The position numbers and the translations under genes are program-made. A stretch of DNA of 45,756 nt, taken from positions 1 to 45,756 of the forward strand of contig CAJXZV010000006.1 in the NCBI GenBank assembly GCA_913063835.1, written 5' to 3'. The DNA comes from an uncultured Eubacteriales bacterium. GTDB taxonomy: Bacteria > Bacillota > Sulfobacillia > UBA995 > UBA9673. Below, piece after piece: positions 25,472-34,261 of this stretch. The first letter of the stretch is position 1, and every line of letters starts with the position of its first letter. The notes below the pieces were generated by a model. The model did not search any database. It was not told the DNA's origin and was given only the letters and a program-made list of their open reading frames with translations.

Positions 25472-25829
25472 CGCGTTCAGCGAGCAGGACTCCCCGCTTC
25501 ATTTCCGTCGCGGTCATCTGCTTGGTCTTGAAGAGTTCGGCGATGGCGTTGACCGCATCCCAGGGGTCTACCGACGGGCCGCAGGTGAACACGTCAACGG
25601 CGGCGTACCCGTGCTCGGGCCAAGTATGGACCGCCAGATGAGATTCGGAGATGACGACGACACCGCTGACACCCTGTGGGCTGAACTTGTGAAAGGCTAC
25701 TTCTCTTACCTCGGCTCCGGCCTTGACGGCCGCCTCCACCATGATTCCCCGAACCTTCTCCACGTCGTCCAGGGACTTGGGGTCACAGCCGTACATCTCG
25801 GCCAGAACGTGGCGCCCCAGAGCGTTCAC
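25452..25829 (-). CDS. speD: S-adenosylmethionine decarboxylase proenzyme
   Basis: Product of 125 residues, the short bacterial SpeH-type. The self-cleavage site is Glu62-Ser63 in SESHLAVHTWPEHGY, where Ser63 becomes the pyruvoyl group; His68 and Cys83 (DVFTCG) are the usual catalytic residues. It decarboxylates SAM to donate aminopropyl groups for spermidine. No other polyamine gene lies nearby, although the HDAC-family protein could be an acetylpolyamine hydrolase. GTG start at 25829 follows a GGGGGG stretch. It has its own SigA-type promoter and terminator and so is a single-gene unit. Confidence 0.95.
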   Translation of the reverse strand: MNALGRHVLAEMYGCDPKSLDDVEKVRGIMVEAAVKAGAEVREVAFHKFSPQGVSGVVVISESHLAVHTWPEHGYAAVDVFTCGPSVDPWDAVNAIAELFKTKQMTATEMKRGVLLAEREERAAV

Positions 25830-25900
25830 CAGGACCAGCCCCCCTGCCGCTATTCTGTTTTGGGTTGCCGGTTAGTCCGGTCCCACCCCATTTGGTAAGG

Positions 25901-25919
25901 ATTGCCCAGAGAAGGCAAT
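25901..25919 (-). promoter_or_regulatory. Small hairpin in the speD leader
   Basis: A 6-bp stem ATTGCC/GGCAAT with a 7-base loop sits in the 5' leader of about 110 bases between the speD promoter and start. It is too small to be a known SAM riboswitch. Function unknown. Confidence 0.3.
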
Positions 25920-25947
25920 AGAGACCGCCTAGGAATCAACACAAGCA

Positions 25948-25976
25948 ATTCTAAGGGGAACAACGGCCGTTGTCAA
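25948..25976 (-). promoter_or_regulatory. SigA-type promoter of speD
   Basis: On the minus strand TTGACA (25971-25976) and TAGAAT (25948-25953) are separated by exactly 17 bases. This is a near-consensus vegetative promoter, with an expected transcription start near 25941 and a leader of about 110 bases before speD. Confidence 0.8.
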
Positions 25977-26009
25977 CGCCGACGTCGAAATCTGTCACCA
26001 CAGTCCCTG

Positions 26010-27065
26010 CTATCCGTCACCGGTGTCGGCGTACGCCGCGGTCGCCCGACGAGCCGTCGCCGCGGCCGCCACAGCGGTGGTAAGGGCCTTGTTCACCGGT
26101 GTGTCGACACCCACACGGCGCCCCGCGGCGGCGACAGCCCCGTTGAGGTACTCCACTTCGGTCCGCTCCTTCCCGGCTCTGAGGTCGAGAAGGAAGGACG
26201 GCAGCTTGCCTCCGCGCCCTCCGCTCACCTTCGGGCCCACGAGCCGGCGGAAGACTTCCTCCGGCAGGACCCGGGCCAGGAGGGCCAGGAGACGCACCGG
26301 ATAGCCGGGCAGGTCGATGACCGGCACGCCCAGAGCCCGCATCACGCGGAGAGCCTCTCTGAAGGCGGCCCAGTCGAGGTGGAACAGGGCCCTGTCCGAG
26401 ACGACCGTCTGTGGCGGAACGCCGAAAGCGGCACATGTGGCGTTGGCCCACAGGTTGAGGAGGACCTTGGACCACTTGACGGCGTCGGCCCGACCGGTGA
26501 CGCGGACCCTGAACCCCGCCCGGCGCAGGGCGTCGACCAAGCCCTGGTCGGCGGGTGCCGTGTCGAACGGCGCGAGGGCGATGCCGCCGTGCTCCGTGAG
26601 AACGGCCAGGCGTCCGGGTTCGGGCCGGGTGAGGCTGAGGGTGATGGCCCCGGCCATGACCCGTGCGCCCGGCAGCCGCCGGGCGACCGCCTCCTCGGAC
26701 CCCAGACCGTTCTGAAGACAGAGCACCACAGGGCTCGGGGCGTCCCCGAGGACCCGGGAGAGGTCACCGGCGGCCTCCTCGGCATCGTAGGCCTTGACCG
26801 TGAGGATGACCCTGTCCGGAGGGCCGAGAGCGTCCACAGCCTCACGCAGGGTAGAGAAGGCCGGCAGGCGGATGGTCTTCCCGTCCAGGTGGAGACCTGA
26901 ACGGCGGACCGCGTCAAGGTGCTCGCCCCGGCCGACCAGTCCGACCCGTGTGCCCCTGCCGCGGCGGGCGGCCTCGTGGAGCCTTGCCCCGACCATCGAA
27001 CCGACGGCCCCGGCCCCGAGGCAGAGGACGACCCGCGGGACCTGCGGCAGACCGGAGGCGTTCAA
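26010..27065 (-). CDS. panE: Ketopantoate reductase family (2-dehydropantoate 2-reductase)
   Basis: Product of 351 residues with an N-terminal nucleotide-binding motif LCLGAGAVGSMVGARL, a segment VILTVKAYDAEEA, then LCLQNGLGSEEAV, and the catalytic-Lys region VKWSKVLLNLWANAT. PanE reduces ketopantoate with NADPH in pantothenate synthesis; related family members act on other keto acids, and no pan genes are nearby. TTG start at 27065 overlaps the plsY stop and has GGAGGAAGG upstream. Confidence 0.82.
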   Translation of the reverse strand: MNASGLPQVPRVVLCLGAGAVGSMVGARLHEAARRGRGTRVGLVGRGEHLDAVRRSGLHLDGKTIRLPAFSTLREAVDALGPPDRVILTVKAYDAEEAAGDLSRVLGDAPSPVVLCLQNGLGSEEAVARRLPGARVMAGAITLSLTRPEPGRLAVLTEHGGIALAPFDTAPADQGLVDALRRAGFRVRVTGRADAVKWSKVLLNLWANATCAAFGVPPQTVVSDRALFHLDWAAFREALRVMRALGVPVIDLPGYPVRLLALLARVLPEEVFRRLVGPKVSGGRGGKLPSFLLDLRAGKERTEVEYLNGAVAAAGRRVGVDTPVNKALTTAVAAAATARRATAAYADTGDG

Positions 27066-27679
27066 CGGCCTTCCTCCGCGGGGTCGACCCTCTGTCCGAA
27101 CCGGAGCTCCTCACCCCGCACCAGGCGTCCGATGTTCGACCGGTGCCGCCAAACGGCGACCGCGAGAAGGACGAGACCCAGGACCATGATGCCGGGCGGG
27201 TGCCCTCGGGCGGGAAGAGCCGCCGCGGCGACGGCGAGCCCGAGCAAGGAGCCCACGGAGGCGTAGCGGGTGACGGCGACCACAAAGAGCCAGCTCGCCA
27301 TCGCAGCCAGGGCCACCACCGGGTCCAGGGCGGCGAGGATCCCCAGGCTTGTCGCCACACCTTTCCCGCCCCGGAAGACCAGGAACGCCGACCAGTTGTG
27401 GCCAGCCACAGCGAGGAAGGCCACGACGGCGAGGGCAGGCGCGGGGAGCTCCAAGAGCCGCCCGGCCAGGACCGGGAGGAAACCCTTGGCGGCGTCCAGG
27501 ACCAGCACCACGGCCGCCCAGCCCGGGCCGAGGACCCGCATCGCGTTGGCCGCGCCGATGTTGCCGCTGCCGTGATCCCTCAGGTCGACCCTCTTGACCA
27601 TCCGGCCCACCAGGAGGCCCACGGGAACGGAACCGGCCAGGTAGGCGAGGACCGCGAGGGCGGGTACGGTGAGGTTCAT
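27062..27679 (-). CDS. plsY: Acyl-phosphate:glycerol-3-phosphate acyltransferase
   Basis: Product of 205 residues with about five membrane helices and the PlsY motifs GSVPVGLLVGRMV, DLRDHGSGNIGAANAMRVLG and FRGGKGVATSLG. It transfers an acyl group from acyl-phosphate to sn-glycerol-3-phosphate, the first step of phospholipid synthesis. ATG at 27679 is preferred (AGGGG 6 bases upstream) over TTG at 27685. It overlaps panE and lies next to the glycerol-3-phosphate genes, which use the same metabolite. Confidence 0.93.
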   Translation of the reverse strand: MNLTVPALAVLAYLAGSVPVGLLVGRMVKRVDLRDHGSGNIGAANAMRVLGPGWAAVVLVLDAAKGFLPVLAGRLLELPAPALAVVAFLAVAGHNWSAFLVFRGGKGVATSLGILAALDPVVALAAMASWLFVVAVTRYASVGSLLGLAVAAAALPARGHPPGIMVLGLVLLAVAVWRHRSNIGRLVRGEELRFGQRVDPAEEGR

Positions 27680-27766
27680 CGTCAACCCCTCACCTTCGGA
27701 CCGCGGCCACGCTGGCGACCGCGGCAGGCGGTTTTATACCAGGTCTTAAAGGTTAACTTATTGTGA

Positions 27767-27786
27767 GCTAGGTTATTCTACCTAGC
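27767..27786 (-). terminator. Short AT-rich hairpin at the end of glpC
   Basis: GCTAGGT-TATTCT-ACCTAGC is a perfect 7-bp stem that overlaps the glpC stop codon. The surrounding bases to about 27735 are AT-rich. It may end the glp transcript, though no T-run follows, or act as an operator for plsY. Confidence 0.4.
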
Positions 27787-29164
27787 CGATGGAATTCCTT
27801 CCGCCTGCGCGGTCTCGGAGTCTGGCGGCCAGCAGTTCGACGGGATGGGCCGTCTTGAGGCCTGTGGCCTCCGCTATCTGCCATCTGCAGGCCGGACAGT
27901 CACTGAGGACCACCGGACCTGCGGCAGCGAGGCTGCGGTAGGCCTCCAGGACCCTGGCGCCGGCCGCGAGGGAGAGGTCGTAACCCTCCCTGGTCAGCCC
28001 TGTCAGTCCCCCCATCCCACAGCACCCGTCGGCCGCCGGGCCTGCGTCAAGCCGTCCGGGGACCTCCAGGGACGACAGAAGCGCAGGGAAGAGCTTTCCG
28101 ACCCCGAGGGCCCGGAGATGGCAGGAGGCATGGTAGGTCCAGGGCGTGACGGCGGCCTCCTCGCCGGACGGCGGGGCCCCGTCGTCCCCCCAGTGCCGCG
28201 GACGGTCGAAGGCTTGCTCAAGGCCGACTCTCGCGGGCCCCGCCAGGAACTCCCCGAGGTCCCACACGGCGTCCGCCACGGCCCGGGCGGGTCCGTCCCC
28301 GATGAGCTCGGGAAGCAGGCGCCGCAGGCTCAGTGAACAGCTCGGGCAGGGGCTGACGATGGGCACACCGCCCCCGAGACGGGTCGACAGGTGGTCCAGG
28401 AGACGCGCGTTGGCCTCGAGAGAATCCCTGGCCCGCCCCTCGTCCCCAACGCTGAGGGCCGGCGACCCGCAGCACACCTCCTGCGCCGCGACGACCCGGT
28501 ATCCGGCGGAACGGAGGACCTCCACGGCCGCCCGAGGGACCACAGGGTCGTGGAACCGACCGTGACAGCCCACGAAGAGGATCACGGGCTGTCGGTCCCG
28601 TTCCTCTCTGGGGCGGCGGGTCGCCTCGAACCAAGCCCGGAAGGGCTGGCGGGGCGGTCTCGGAAGCCTGCGCGCCGGGTGAAGTCCCACGAGACGCCCC
28701 GCGAACCCGTCCACGGTTCGGCCCAGCCAGGGGCTCGTGCCGTGGAGGAGACTCCGCGGCCATCTCACGGCCGCCGCGAGGCGCCCGAAGCGCTCCTGGT
28801 CAGCCAGGAGGTCGTCCATCAGGCGGCGGTACCCGCCCCTCGGAAGCCGCCGCGCCAGGGCCTTGGCCCTGCGGGTGAGAGAACTGACCTCGACACCGGC
28901 GGGACACGCCAGGTCGCACAGGTGGCACTGGAGGCACAGACCTGCCCCCAGCCGCTCGGCGTCCCGCGGCCCCAGGCCCGGCTCCCCCGGCCACGGTCCG
29001 GCCAGCAACCGCTCGAAAGCCGGCCCGAGCACCTTGGGACCTGCGAAACGCCCGTCTGAGGAGGCCACCGGGCAGACCGCGACACACGAAGAGCAACCCA
29101 GGCACGCGTCAGGCAAGGGGAGCCGGCGTTCCGACGAGACCCTCCCCCGCACGGCGGCGCTCAC
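27782..29164 (-). CDS. glpC: Anaerobic glycerol-3-phosphate dehydrogenase subunit C
   Basis: Product of 460 residues. Two ferredoxin-type [4Fe-4S] motifs lie near the start (CLGCSSCVAVCP and CLQCHLCDLACP). Two CCG domains follow: CCGSPALS with CPSC, and CCGMGG with CPAC. This is the GlpC architecture, passing electrons from GlpAB to menaquinone at the membrane. GTG at 29164 overlaps the glpB stop (GTGA) with GGAGGAGGGG upstream. The longer open frame before it is antisense-like Arg/Gly-rich sequence. It is the last gene of the glpK-glpA-glpB-glpC order. Confidence 0.88.
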   Translation of the reverse strand: MSAAVRGRVSSERRLPLPDACLGCSSCVAVCPVASSDGRFAGPKVLGPAFERLLAGPWPGEPGLGPRDAERLGAGLCLQCHLCDLACPAGVEVSSLTRRAKALARRLPRGGYRRLMDDLLADQERFGRLAAAVRWPRSLLHGTSPWLGRTVDGFAGRLVGLHPARRLPRPPRQPFRAWFEATRRPREERDRQPVILFVGCHGRFHDPVVPRAAVEVLRSAGYRVVAAQEVCCGSPALSVGDEGRARDSLEANARLLDHLSTRLGGGVPIVSPCPSCSLSLRRLLPELIGDGPARAVADAVWDLGEFLAGPARVGLEQAFDRPRHWGDDGAPPSGEEAAVTPWTYHASCHLRALGVGKLFPALLSSLEVPGRLDAGPAADGCCGMGGLTGLTREGYDLSLAAGARVLEAYRSLAAAGPVVLSDCPACRWQIAEATGLKTAHPVELLAARLRDRAGGRNSIG

Positions 29165-30453
29165 TGCGTCCCCTCCTCCCGGCAGTCGGCGGCGGCCCTT
29201 CCCGCCTGCCAGCCCGTGGTGATCGAAAGCAGGGCGTCCGGCTCGGGGCCGCCGAGCTGCCACCCCGCGACGAAGACGTTCGCCGGCCCGCCCGTCGGGC
29301 ATGGCCGGGAGGAGTCTTGGACCCTCACGCCCCACGAGAGCCAATCCGTTCTCCGGCCGCACGTCTCGAGCCCGAAGATGGGCTCCACCGGTACCGAGCG
29401 CTCCCCCGGGCGGGCCGGGCCCCCGCCGGGGGCCTGCCCGGGCCGCAGGGCCCCTGTCGGTTTCGAGAGCCGGAAAAAGGCCTCGGGAGGCACCTCGAGC
29501 CCTCGGCCGGCGACCCCGCCCGTCGCCAGGACGAAGGCCGCCGCCCTGTAGACCGTGAGCCCGTCCGACACGGCCAGGCACCGGTCTCCGTGCGTGTCGG
29601 CCTCGACGACCCTCCGTCCGAGGTGGAAGGTGGTGCGCCCGTCGGCCTCCAGGCGCCACCGCCAGAGGTGCCAGAACCTCATGCCGGGCAGAGACGGAGG
29701 GACGGCGGGAAGCTCGAAGACGGCCGTCCCGAGGTTCTCGCGGAGGGCCTCGAGGTTCGACCTGAAGCGGAAGAGCCCCAGCACCGGCGGCAGCGCCACG
29801 GCCCGGAACCGCCGGGCCTCACGACCCAGGAGACGGCGCGAGGCCTCCAGGAAACCTTCGAACCATGCCGGGTCGTCGAAGAGGCCTGCGATGCGGACCC
29901 CGAGGCCCCTTCCGGCCGCCCGCCCGAGGCTCACGGTGCGGTGGGCCGTCCGGACGCCCGTCTCGGCGGCGGCCTGCCCGGCGATGACCGCCGCCGGATA
30001 GTCCTCGAGCTCCGTGAAGCCGACGACGAGAAGACCCCCGTCGTCCGCCTGCATGCCGGAAGACGCCCAGTTCCGGAGGTCACCGGCCCAGACCGTCTCC
30101 GGCGCGAGGAGGCACCGGACGGGTCGTCCTGAAGACGACAGGACCTCCATGCCCTCTCGCGCGGCCTCACCCTCGGCCCCACGGCTGCCCCCGCACCCAC
30201 CGTACTCGAGCCCGCAGCGGACGCCGAACTCGATGAAGAAGCGCACGGCGTCAAGCTCCTCGTCACCGGCCGGAGCCTTTCCGGACACGAGACCCGACCA
30301 CATGGCCAGGCCGCCGAAGGACTCGGCCACCACACCGACCCTGGCCCCGGCCGCGGCTGCGGCGGCCGCGGCGACGAGCCCGGCGAGCCCGCTCCCGATG
30401 ACCACGACATCGTAGTCGACGACCCGGGGAGCTCCCCTCCCGACGGCTCTCAC
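29161..30453 (-). CDS. glpB: Anaerobic glycerol-3-phosphate dehydrogenase subunit B
   Basis: Product of 430 residues with an N-terminal FAD/NAD-binding motif VVVIGSGLAGLVAAAAAAAAG and a later VLATGGVAGRGLEV segment, ending in a GGPEPDALLSITTGWQAG region typical of GlpB. It forms the soluble GlpAB dimer. GTG at 30453 overlaps the glpA stop by 4 bases. A Cys-containing segment near residue 85 (CGLEYGGCGG) is notable but of unknown role. Confidence 0.85.
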   Translation of the reverse strand: MRAVGRGAPRVVDYDVVVIGSGLAGLVAAAAAAAAGARVGVVAESFGGLAMWSGLVSGKAPAGDEELDAVRFFIEFGVRCGLEYGGCGGSRGAEGEAAREGMEVLSSSGRPVRCLLAPETVWAGDLRNWASSGMQADDGGLLVVGFTELEDYPAAVIAGQAAAETGVRTAHRTVSLGRAAGRGLGVRIAGLFDDPAWFEGFLEASRRLLGREARRFRAVALPPVLGLFRFRSNLEALRENLGTAVFELPAVPPSLPGMRFWHLWRWRLEADGRTTFHLGRRVVEADTHGDRCLAVSDGLTVYRAAAFVLATGGVAGRGLEVPPEAFFRLSKPTGALRPGQAPGGGPARPGERSVPVEPIFGLETCGRRTDWLSWGVRVQDSSRPCPTGGPANVFVAGWQLGGPEPDALLSITTGWQAGRAAADCREEGTQ

Positions 30454-32219
30454 CGGACCTTCTCCTCCCCCTCACGGCCGGGTCGGCCGAAGGTCAGCCG
30501 CTCCAGGGCCGCGGCGAGGGCGGAGAGGCGCGCCTGGCCGCCCCACTGCACGGCGGCGACACCGGTGAGCCGGCCCCGGCGGAAGGCGTCCGTCTCGGCA
30601 CGGACGGCCTCACGGTCAGTCCGCGGCTGGGCCGTGTCCCCCGGCCATCCGGCGCCGAAGAGCGCTCCCGCCAGCCGCTGCGTGCAGAAGATGCCCTGAC
30701 ACCCGCCCATGCCGAGGCGGCAGAGCCGTCTGGCGTCGGACAGCGCGAGACCGGCGTCCAGGAGAGAGACGAGCCTTGAAGAGCTGACGAATTCGCACTC
30801 GCAGACCAGGGAGTCGGCGAGGTCAGGCCGTTCGCGACCGTGCGCCGCCCTCTCCGCTCCGGTCGTCAGCGGTGCCCGAGAGACCGGTGCGGCCGGCGGT
30901 CTCGGCACCGGGGAGCCGAGCCTGGGGACACCCACCTCGGCCGTGCGGCACCGCGCCGGCCTTCCCACGAGCCTACAGACGAGGTCGCCCGTCTCCGCGG
31001 CCATCGCCCTGAAGGTGGTGAACTTCCCGCCCAGGACCGTCACGAGCCCGGGCAGGCCGTCCGTCTCGCCGTGGTCGACCAGAAGGAAGCCGCGGCCGCC
31101 TCCCCGGCCCGCCCCGGGGTCTGTGTGGTCGACCGCCTCCTTCAGCAGAGGCCTCACCCCGGCGTAGGCCCGGAGGGGCGGGACCCGGTCGATGTCCGGG
31201 AGCAGAGCCCGGCCTTCGCACAGCAGGAGCGCCACTTCCTCCGGTTCCGGCAGGAGCCGGCCCGGTCCCGGCACGTTCCCCGAGGTCGTGCCCAGGATGG
31301 TGACCGGACCGTGCGGGACGAGGATGTCGCCGTCGGCCGGCGGCCGCAGCCTGTTCACCACGTGCGACACCAGCCGCGAGTTGAAGATGAGCATCACACC
31401 CTTGTCATGGCCGAGCGGCACGGAAGCCGCCGCGGCCGGGCAGGCGAGGGCCGCCGTCTCCTGTGCCCAGGGCCCCGTCGCGTTCACCACGACCTCCGCG
31501 GTGATCTCGCCCGGCTCCGCCTGCGGGAACCGGCCCTCCGTGACGGCGGCGGCTCTCTCCTCCGTGCCGCCGAGGCCCACGACCTCGACGCCCCGCACAC
31601 CGTCCTCGTCGGTCAGAAAGCCGGTGACCCTGGCCCTGAGGTACACCCGGGCCCCGGCCGCGACCGACGACCAGACGAGCGACCAGAGGAGACCGAACCC
31701 GTCCACGGCGGCGTCGGGGACCCGGTAGGCCTTGAGCACGGTGGAGGTGAGGTGCGGTTCAAGGTCCAGGACCTCGTCCCGCCGCACGGGCACAGGCGAC
31801 AGCCCGGCCCTCCGGCATCCTTCCAGCCAGCGCTCCTCCCAGTCCTCGGGGTCCTCCTCGAGCCTGACGAAGAGCCCCCCGGTCTCTCTGATGAAGGACC
31901 GGGCGACGCTCTTGAGGATGCGGTTCTCGGCGAGACACCCGGCGGCCGTCTCCGGGTCGGTGCCGGCGTAGCGGCCTCCGCTGTGCAGGAGTCCGTGGAA
32001 GGCCCCGCTCGTCCCGGAGGCGAGCCCGGCCTGCTCCACGAGGACGACGTCGAACCCTCTGAGGACCAGGTCCCAGAGGACTCCCACGCCGGTGGCGCCG
32101 CCGCCGATGACGATGACGTCGGCGCGGTCGAAGACCGCCTCACCTTCGGCGAGCCGCCTCACACCTCCCGGCCTGGCGGACCTGCGGCCTGATGTCACGC
32201 CCCTTCCGCTTCTCCTCAT
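30450..32219 (-). CDS. glpA: Anaerobic glycerol-3-phosphate dehydrogenase subunit A
   Basis: Product of 589 residues. The FAD motif VIVIGGGATGVGVLWDL is preceded by about 35 basic residues not usual in GlpA. HGLLHSGGRYA, FRETGGLFV-like and TVLGGKFTTFRAMAAET follow, as in the DAO/GlpA/GlpD family. The C-terminus has a BFD-like [2Fe-2S] region (CECE, then RLGMGGCQGIFC). It oxidises glycerol-3-phosphate to dihydroxyacetone phosphate. ATG at 32219 has GGAAGGGAG upstream; an ATG at 32267 lacks a site. It is 60 bases after glpK. Confidence 0.9.
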   Translation of the reverse strand: MRRSGRGVTSGRRSARPGGVRRLAEGEAVFDRADVIVIGGGATGVGVLWDLVLRGFDVVLVEQAGLASGTSGAFHGLLHSGGRYAGTDPETAAGCLAENRILKSVARSFIRETGGLFVRLEEDPEDWEERWLEGCRRAGLSPVPVRRDEVLDLEPHLTSTVLKAYRVPDAAVDGFGLLWSLVWSSVAAGARVYLRARVTGFLTDEDGVRGVEVVGLGGTEERAAAVTEGRFPQAEPGEITAEVVVNATGPWAQETAALACPAAAASVPLGHDKGVMLIFNSRLVSHVVNRLRPPADGDILVPHGPVTILGTTSGNVPGPGRLLPEPEEVALLLCEGRALLPDIDRVPPLRAYAGVRPLLKEAVDHTDPGAGRGGGRGFLLVDHGETDGLPGLVTVLGGKFTTFRAMAAETGDLVCRLVGRPARCRTAEVGVPRLGSPVPRPPAAPVSRAPLTTGAERAAHGRERPDLADSLVCECEFVSSSRLVSLLDAGLALSDARRLCRLGMGGCQGIFCTQRLAGALFGAGWPGDTAQPRTDREAVRAETDAFRRGRLTGVAAVQWGGQARLSALAAALERLTFGRPGREGEEKVR

Positions 32220-32279
32220 GACGCTCCCTTCCACGGGCCCCGTAGCCGGGACCCATAGCTCCGCCACCCCACCTCTGTC

Positions 32280-33803
32280 CTACCGGTCCTCGGTGTCCGT
32301 GCCCTCCGGCTCCTCCCACTCCCGCGCCCGCGAGACGGCCTTCCGCCAGCCCTGCCACAGACGCTCGCGGACGTGGGGAGGCATGGTCGGAAGGAAGACC
32401 TTGTCCCGGTCCCACAACCCGGCTATCTCGGCCCGGTCCTTCCAGAACCCGACAGCCAGTCCGGCGAGATAGGCCGCGCCGAGAGCGGTCGTCTCGTTGA
32501 CGACGGGGCGCTCGACGGGGACCCCCAGGATGTCGGCCTGGAACTGCATCAGGAACTCGTTCACCACCGCCCCACCGTCGACGCGGAGGGCCTTCAGGGA
32601 GAGACCGGAGTCCTGAGCCATGGCCTCGAGGACCTCCCGGGTCTGGTAGGCGGTCGATTCAAGGGTGGCCCGGACGATATGGGCCCGCCCTGTCCCGCGC
32701 GTGAGCCCGATGATGAGGCCTCGGGCGTAGGGGTCCCAGTAGGGGGCGCCCAGCCCGACGAAGGCGGGGACCATGTACACCCCGCCCGTGTCCGGGACGG
32801 ACCGGGCCAGGCCCTCCGTCTCGGCGGCCGAGGAGACGAGGCCCAGCCCGTCCCGCAGCCACTGGACGGCCGCACCGGTCACGAAGACGCTCCCCTCGAG
32901 AGCGTACGAGACACCCTCGGGAAGTCCCCAGGCCACGGTCGTCAGAAGGCCGTGCTCGGAGTGGACCGGACGCCCTCCGGTGTTCATGAGCATGAAGCAA
33001 CCCGTCCCGTAGGTGTTCTTGACCAGACCGGGTTCGAAGCAGGCCTGGCCGAAAAGGGCGGCCTGCTGGTCGCCGGCGTCCCCGGCGATGGGGATCGCGC
33101 CGCCGAGGAGGCCGGGGTCCGTCACCCCGAAGTCGCCGCTGGAGGGGCGGGCTTCGGGGAGAAGGCTCCGGGGCACGCCGAGAGCCTCGCAGAGCTCGTC
33201 ATCCCAGGAAAGGGTCTTGAGATTGAAGAGCATGGTTCGTGATGCGTTCGAATAATCGGTGGCGTGGACCCTCCCGCCGGTGAGCTTCCAGATGAGCCAG
33301 GTGTCCACGGTCCCGAAGGCCGCCTCACCCTTCGCCGCCTTCGCGGCAACCTCCGGCACCTCGTCCAGGAGCCAGCGGACCTTCGTCCCGGAGAAGTACG
33401 GGTCGATGACGAGGCCGGTCTTCTCCTTGACCACGCCGGAGAGGCCATCGGCCTGCAGTCTCTCGCAGAGGGGAGCCGTGCGGCGGCACTGCCAGACGAT
33501 GGCGTTGTACAGGGGTTCACCGGTCACCCTGTCCCAGACGATCGTCGTCTCGCGCTGGTTGGTGATGCCGACGGCGGCCACGTCCGAGGCCCTGACGCCG
33601 GCCTTCTCCAGGACCGCGCGGGTCACGCGGAGCTGGCTCTCCCATATCTCGTCAGGGTCGTGCTCGACCCACCCCGGCCTCGGGTAGAGCTGGGTGAACT
33701 CCTCCTGGGACTGGGCCACGGGCCGCCCGTCGCGGTCGAACAGGATGGCCCGTGAGCTCGTGGTGCCCTGGTCCAGAGCGAGGACGTACGCGGGCTGGCT
33801 CAC
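32280..33803 (-). CDS. glpK: Glycerol kinase
   Basis: Product of 507 residues, standard length, phosphorylating glycerol with ATP. Landmarks are [16 protein letters not shown] at the start, [36 protein letters not shown] and the [15 protein letters not shown] segment. GTG at 33803 has GGAGGGATG 9 bases upstream; the frame continues 54 codons further but without a credible start. It is the first gene of glpK-A-B-C. No glycerol facilitator gene lies beside it. Confidence 0.95.
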   Translation of the reverse strand: MSQPAYVLALDQGTTSSRAILFDRDGRPVAQSQEEFTQLYPRPGWVEHDPDEIWESQLRVTRAVLEKAGVRASDVAAVGITNQRETTIVWDRVTGEPLYNAIVWQCRRTAPLCERLQADGLSGVVKEKTGLVIDPYFSGTKVRWLLDEVPEVAAKAAKGEAAFGTVDTWLIWKLTGGRVHATDYSNASRTMLFNLKTLSWDDELCEALGVPRSLLPEARPSSGDFGVTDPGLLGGAIPIAGDAGDQQAALFGQACFEPGLVKNTYGTGCFMLMNTGGRPVHSEHGLLTTVAWGLPEGVSYALEGSVFVTGAAVQWLRDGLGLVSSAAETEGLARSVPDTGGVYMVPAFVGLGAPYWDPYARGLIIGLTRGTGRAHIVRATLESTAYQTREVLEAMAQDSGLSLKALRVDGGAVVNEFLMQFQADILGVPVERPVVNETTALGAAYLAGLAVGFWKDRAEIAGLWDRDKVFLPTMPPHVRERLWQGWRKAVSRAREWEEPEGTDTEDR

Positions 33804-33995
33804 GCTCGCATCCCTCCGGGGAATGTATCTCGAGAACTCTGCCTGGACGGGGCGCGGGGACTGACGGCACCCCCAGGCAAGAGTCCTTATTTGACGCCGG
33901 CGGGCGCCGCTCCTGGCGGCGGGCCAGAGGGAAGGTTCGACATGCCTGGGCGCCAGCTCGTCCATTCATGTTCAACTGGCGTCCGTGATGCATGT

Positions 33996-34025
33996 TTGCG
34001 CTCCGTCGACCTGACGTGCTATCAT
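33996..34025 (+). promoter_or_regulatory. Putative promoter of tRNA-Pro
   Basis: TTGCGC (33996-34001) and TATCAT (34020-34025) with an 18-base spacer lie 31 bases upstream of the tRNA on the same strand. The hexamers are moderately close to SigA consensus. Confidence 0.5.
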
Positions 34026-34056
34026 TAACGTGCTTTCGTCGAACACGTTCTTGTGT

Positions 34057-34133
34057 CGGGGCGTGGCGCAGTTTGGTAGCGCGCTTGAATGGGGTTCAAG
34101 AGGTCGTGGGTTCAAGTCCCACCGCTCCGACCA
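34057..34133 (+). tRNA. tRNA-Pro (anticodon GGG)
   Basis: A complete 77-base cloverleaf. The acceptor stem CGGGGCG pairs with CGCTCCG (one G-T), a D-arm GCGCAGTTTGGTAGCGC follows, and the anticodon stem CTTGA/TCAAG closes loop ATGGGGT with anticodon GGG at 34091-34093. The T-arm reads GTGGG-TTCAAGT-CCCAC and CCA is encoded at the 3' end. It reads CCC/CCU proline codons, which are abundant in this genome. Confidence 0.97.
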
Positions 34134-34143
34134 GGATTTCCTA

Positions 34144-34192
34144 GCGGCCCCGGAGCTTTGCGCAGGTGATGCGGCCACGGCTCCGGGGCCGC
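34144..34192 (+). terminator. Long inverted repeat after tRNA-Pro
   Basis: A perfect 13-bp stem (34144-34156 with 34180-34192) closes a 23-base loop, starting 10 bases after the tRNA. No T-run follows. It could end or process the tRNA transcript. The loop contains a GTG-ATG that looks like a ClC start but probably is not. Confidence 0.5.
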
Positions 34193-34261
34193 CGAGCGAC
34201 CCGCACCGGGCCGGCCACACTCCGTGGTCGGCTCAGCCCTTTGTCGAGGAGGTTTTCTTCC

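Noticed and set aside
25830-25947. SAM riboswitch in the speD leader
   Set aside because: Only one 6-bp hairpin is visible and none of the SAM-I, II or III core patterns.
34166-34261. GTG/ATG at 34166/34169 as the ClC start
   Set aside because: They lie in a hairpin loop with no ribosome site and give an Arg-rich leader; TTG at 34262 has GAGGAGG at good spacing.
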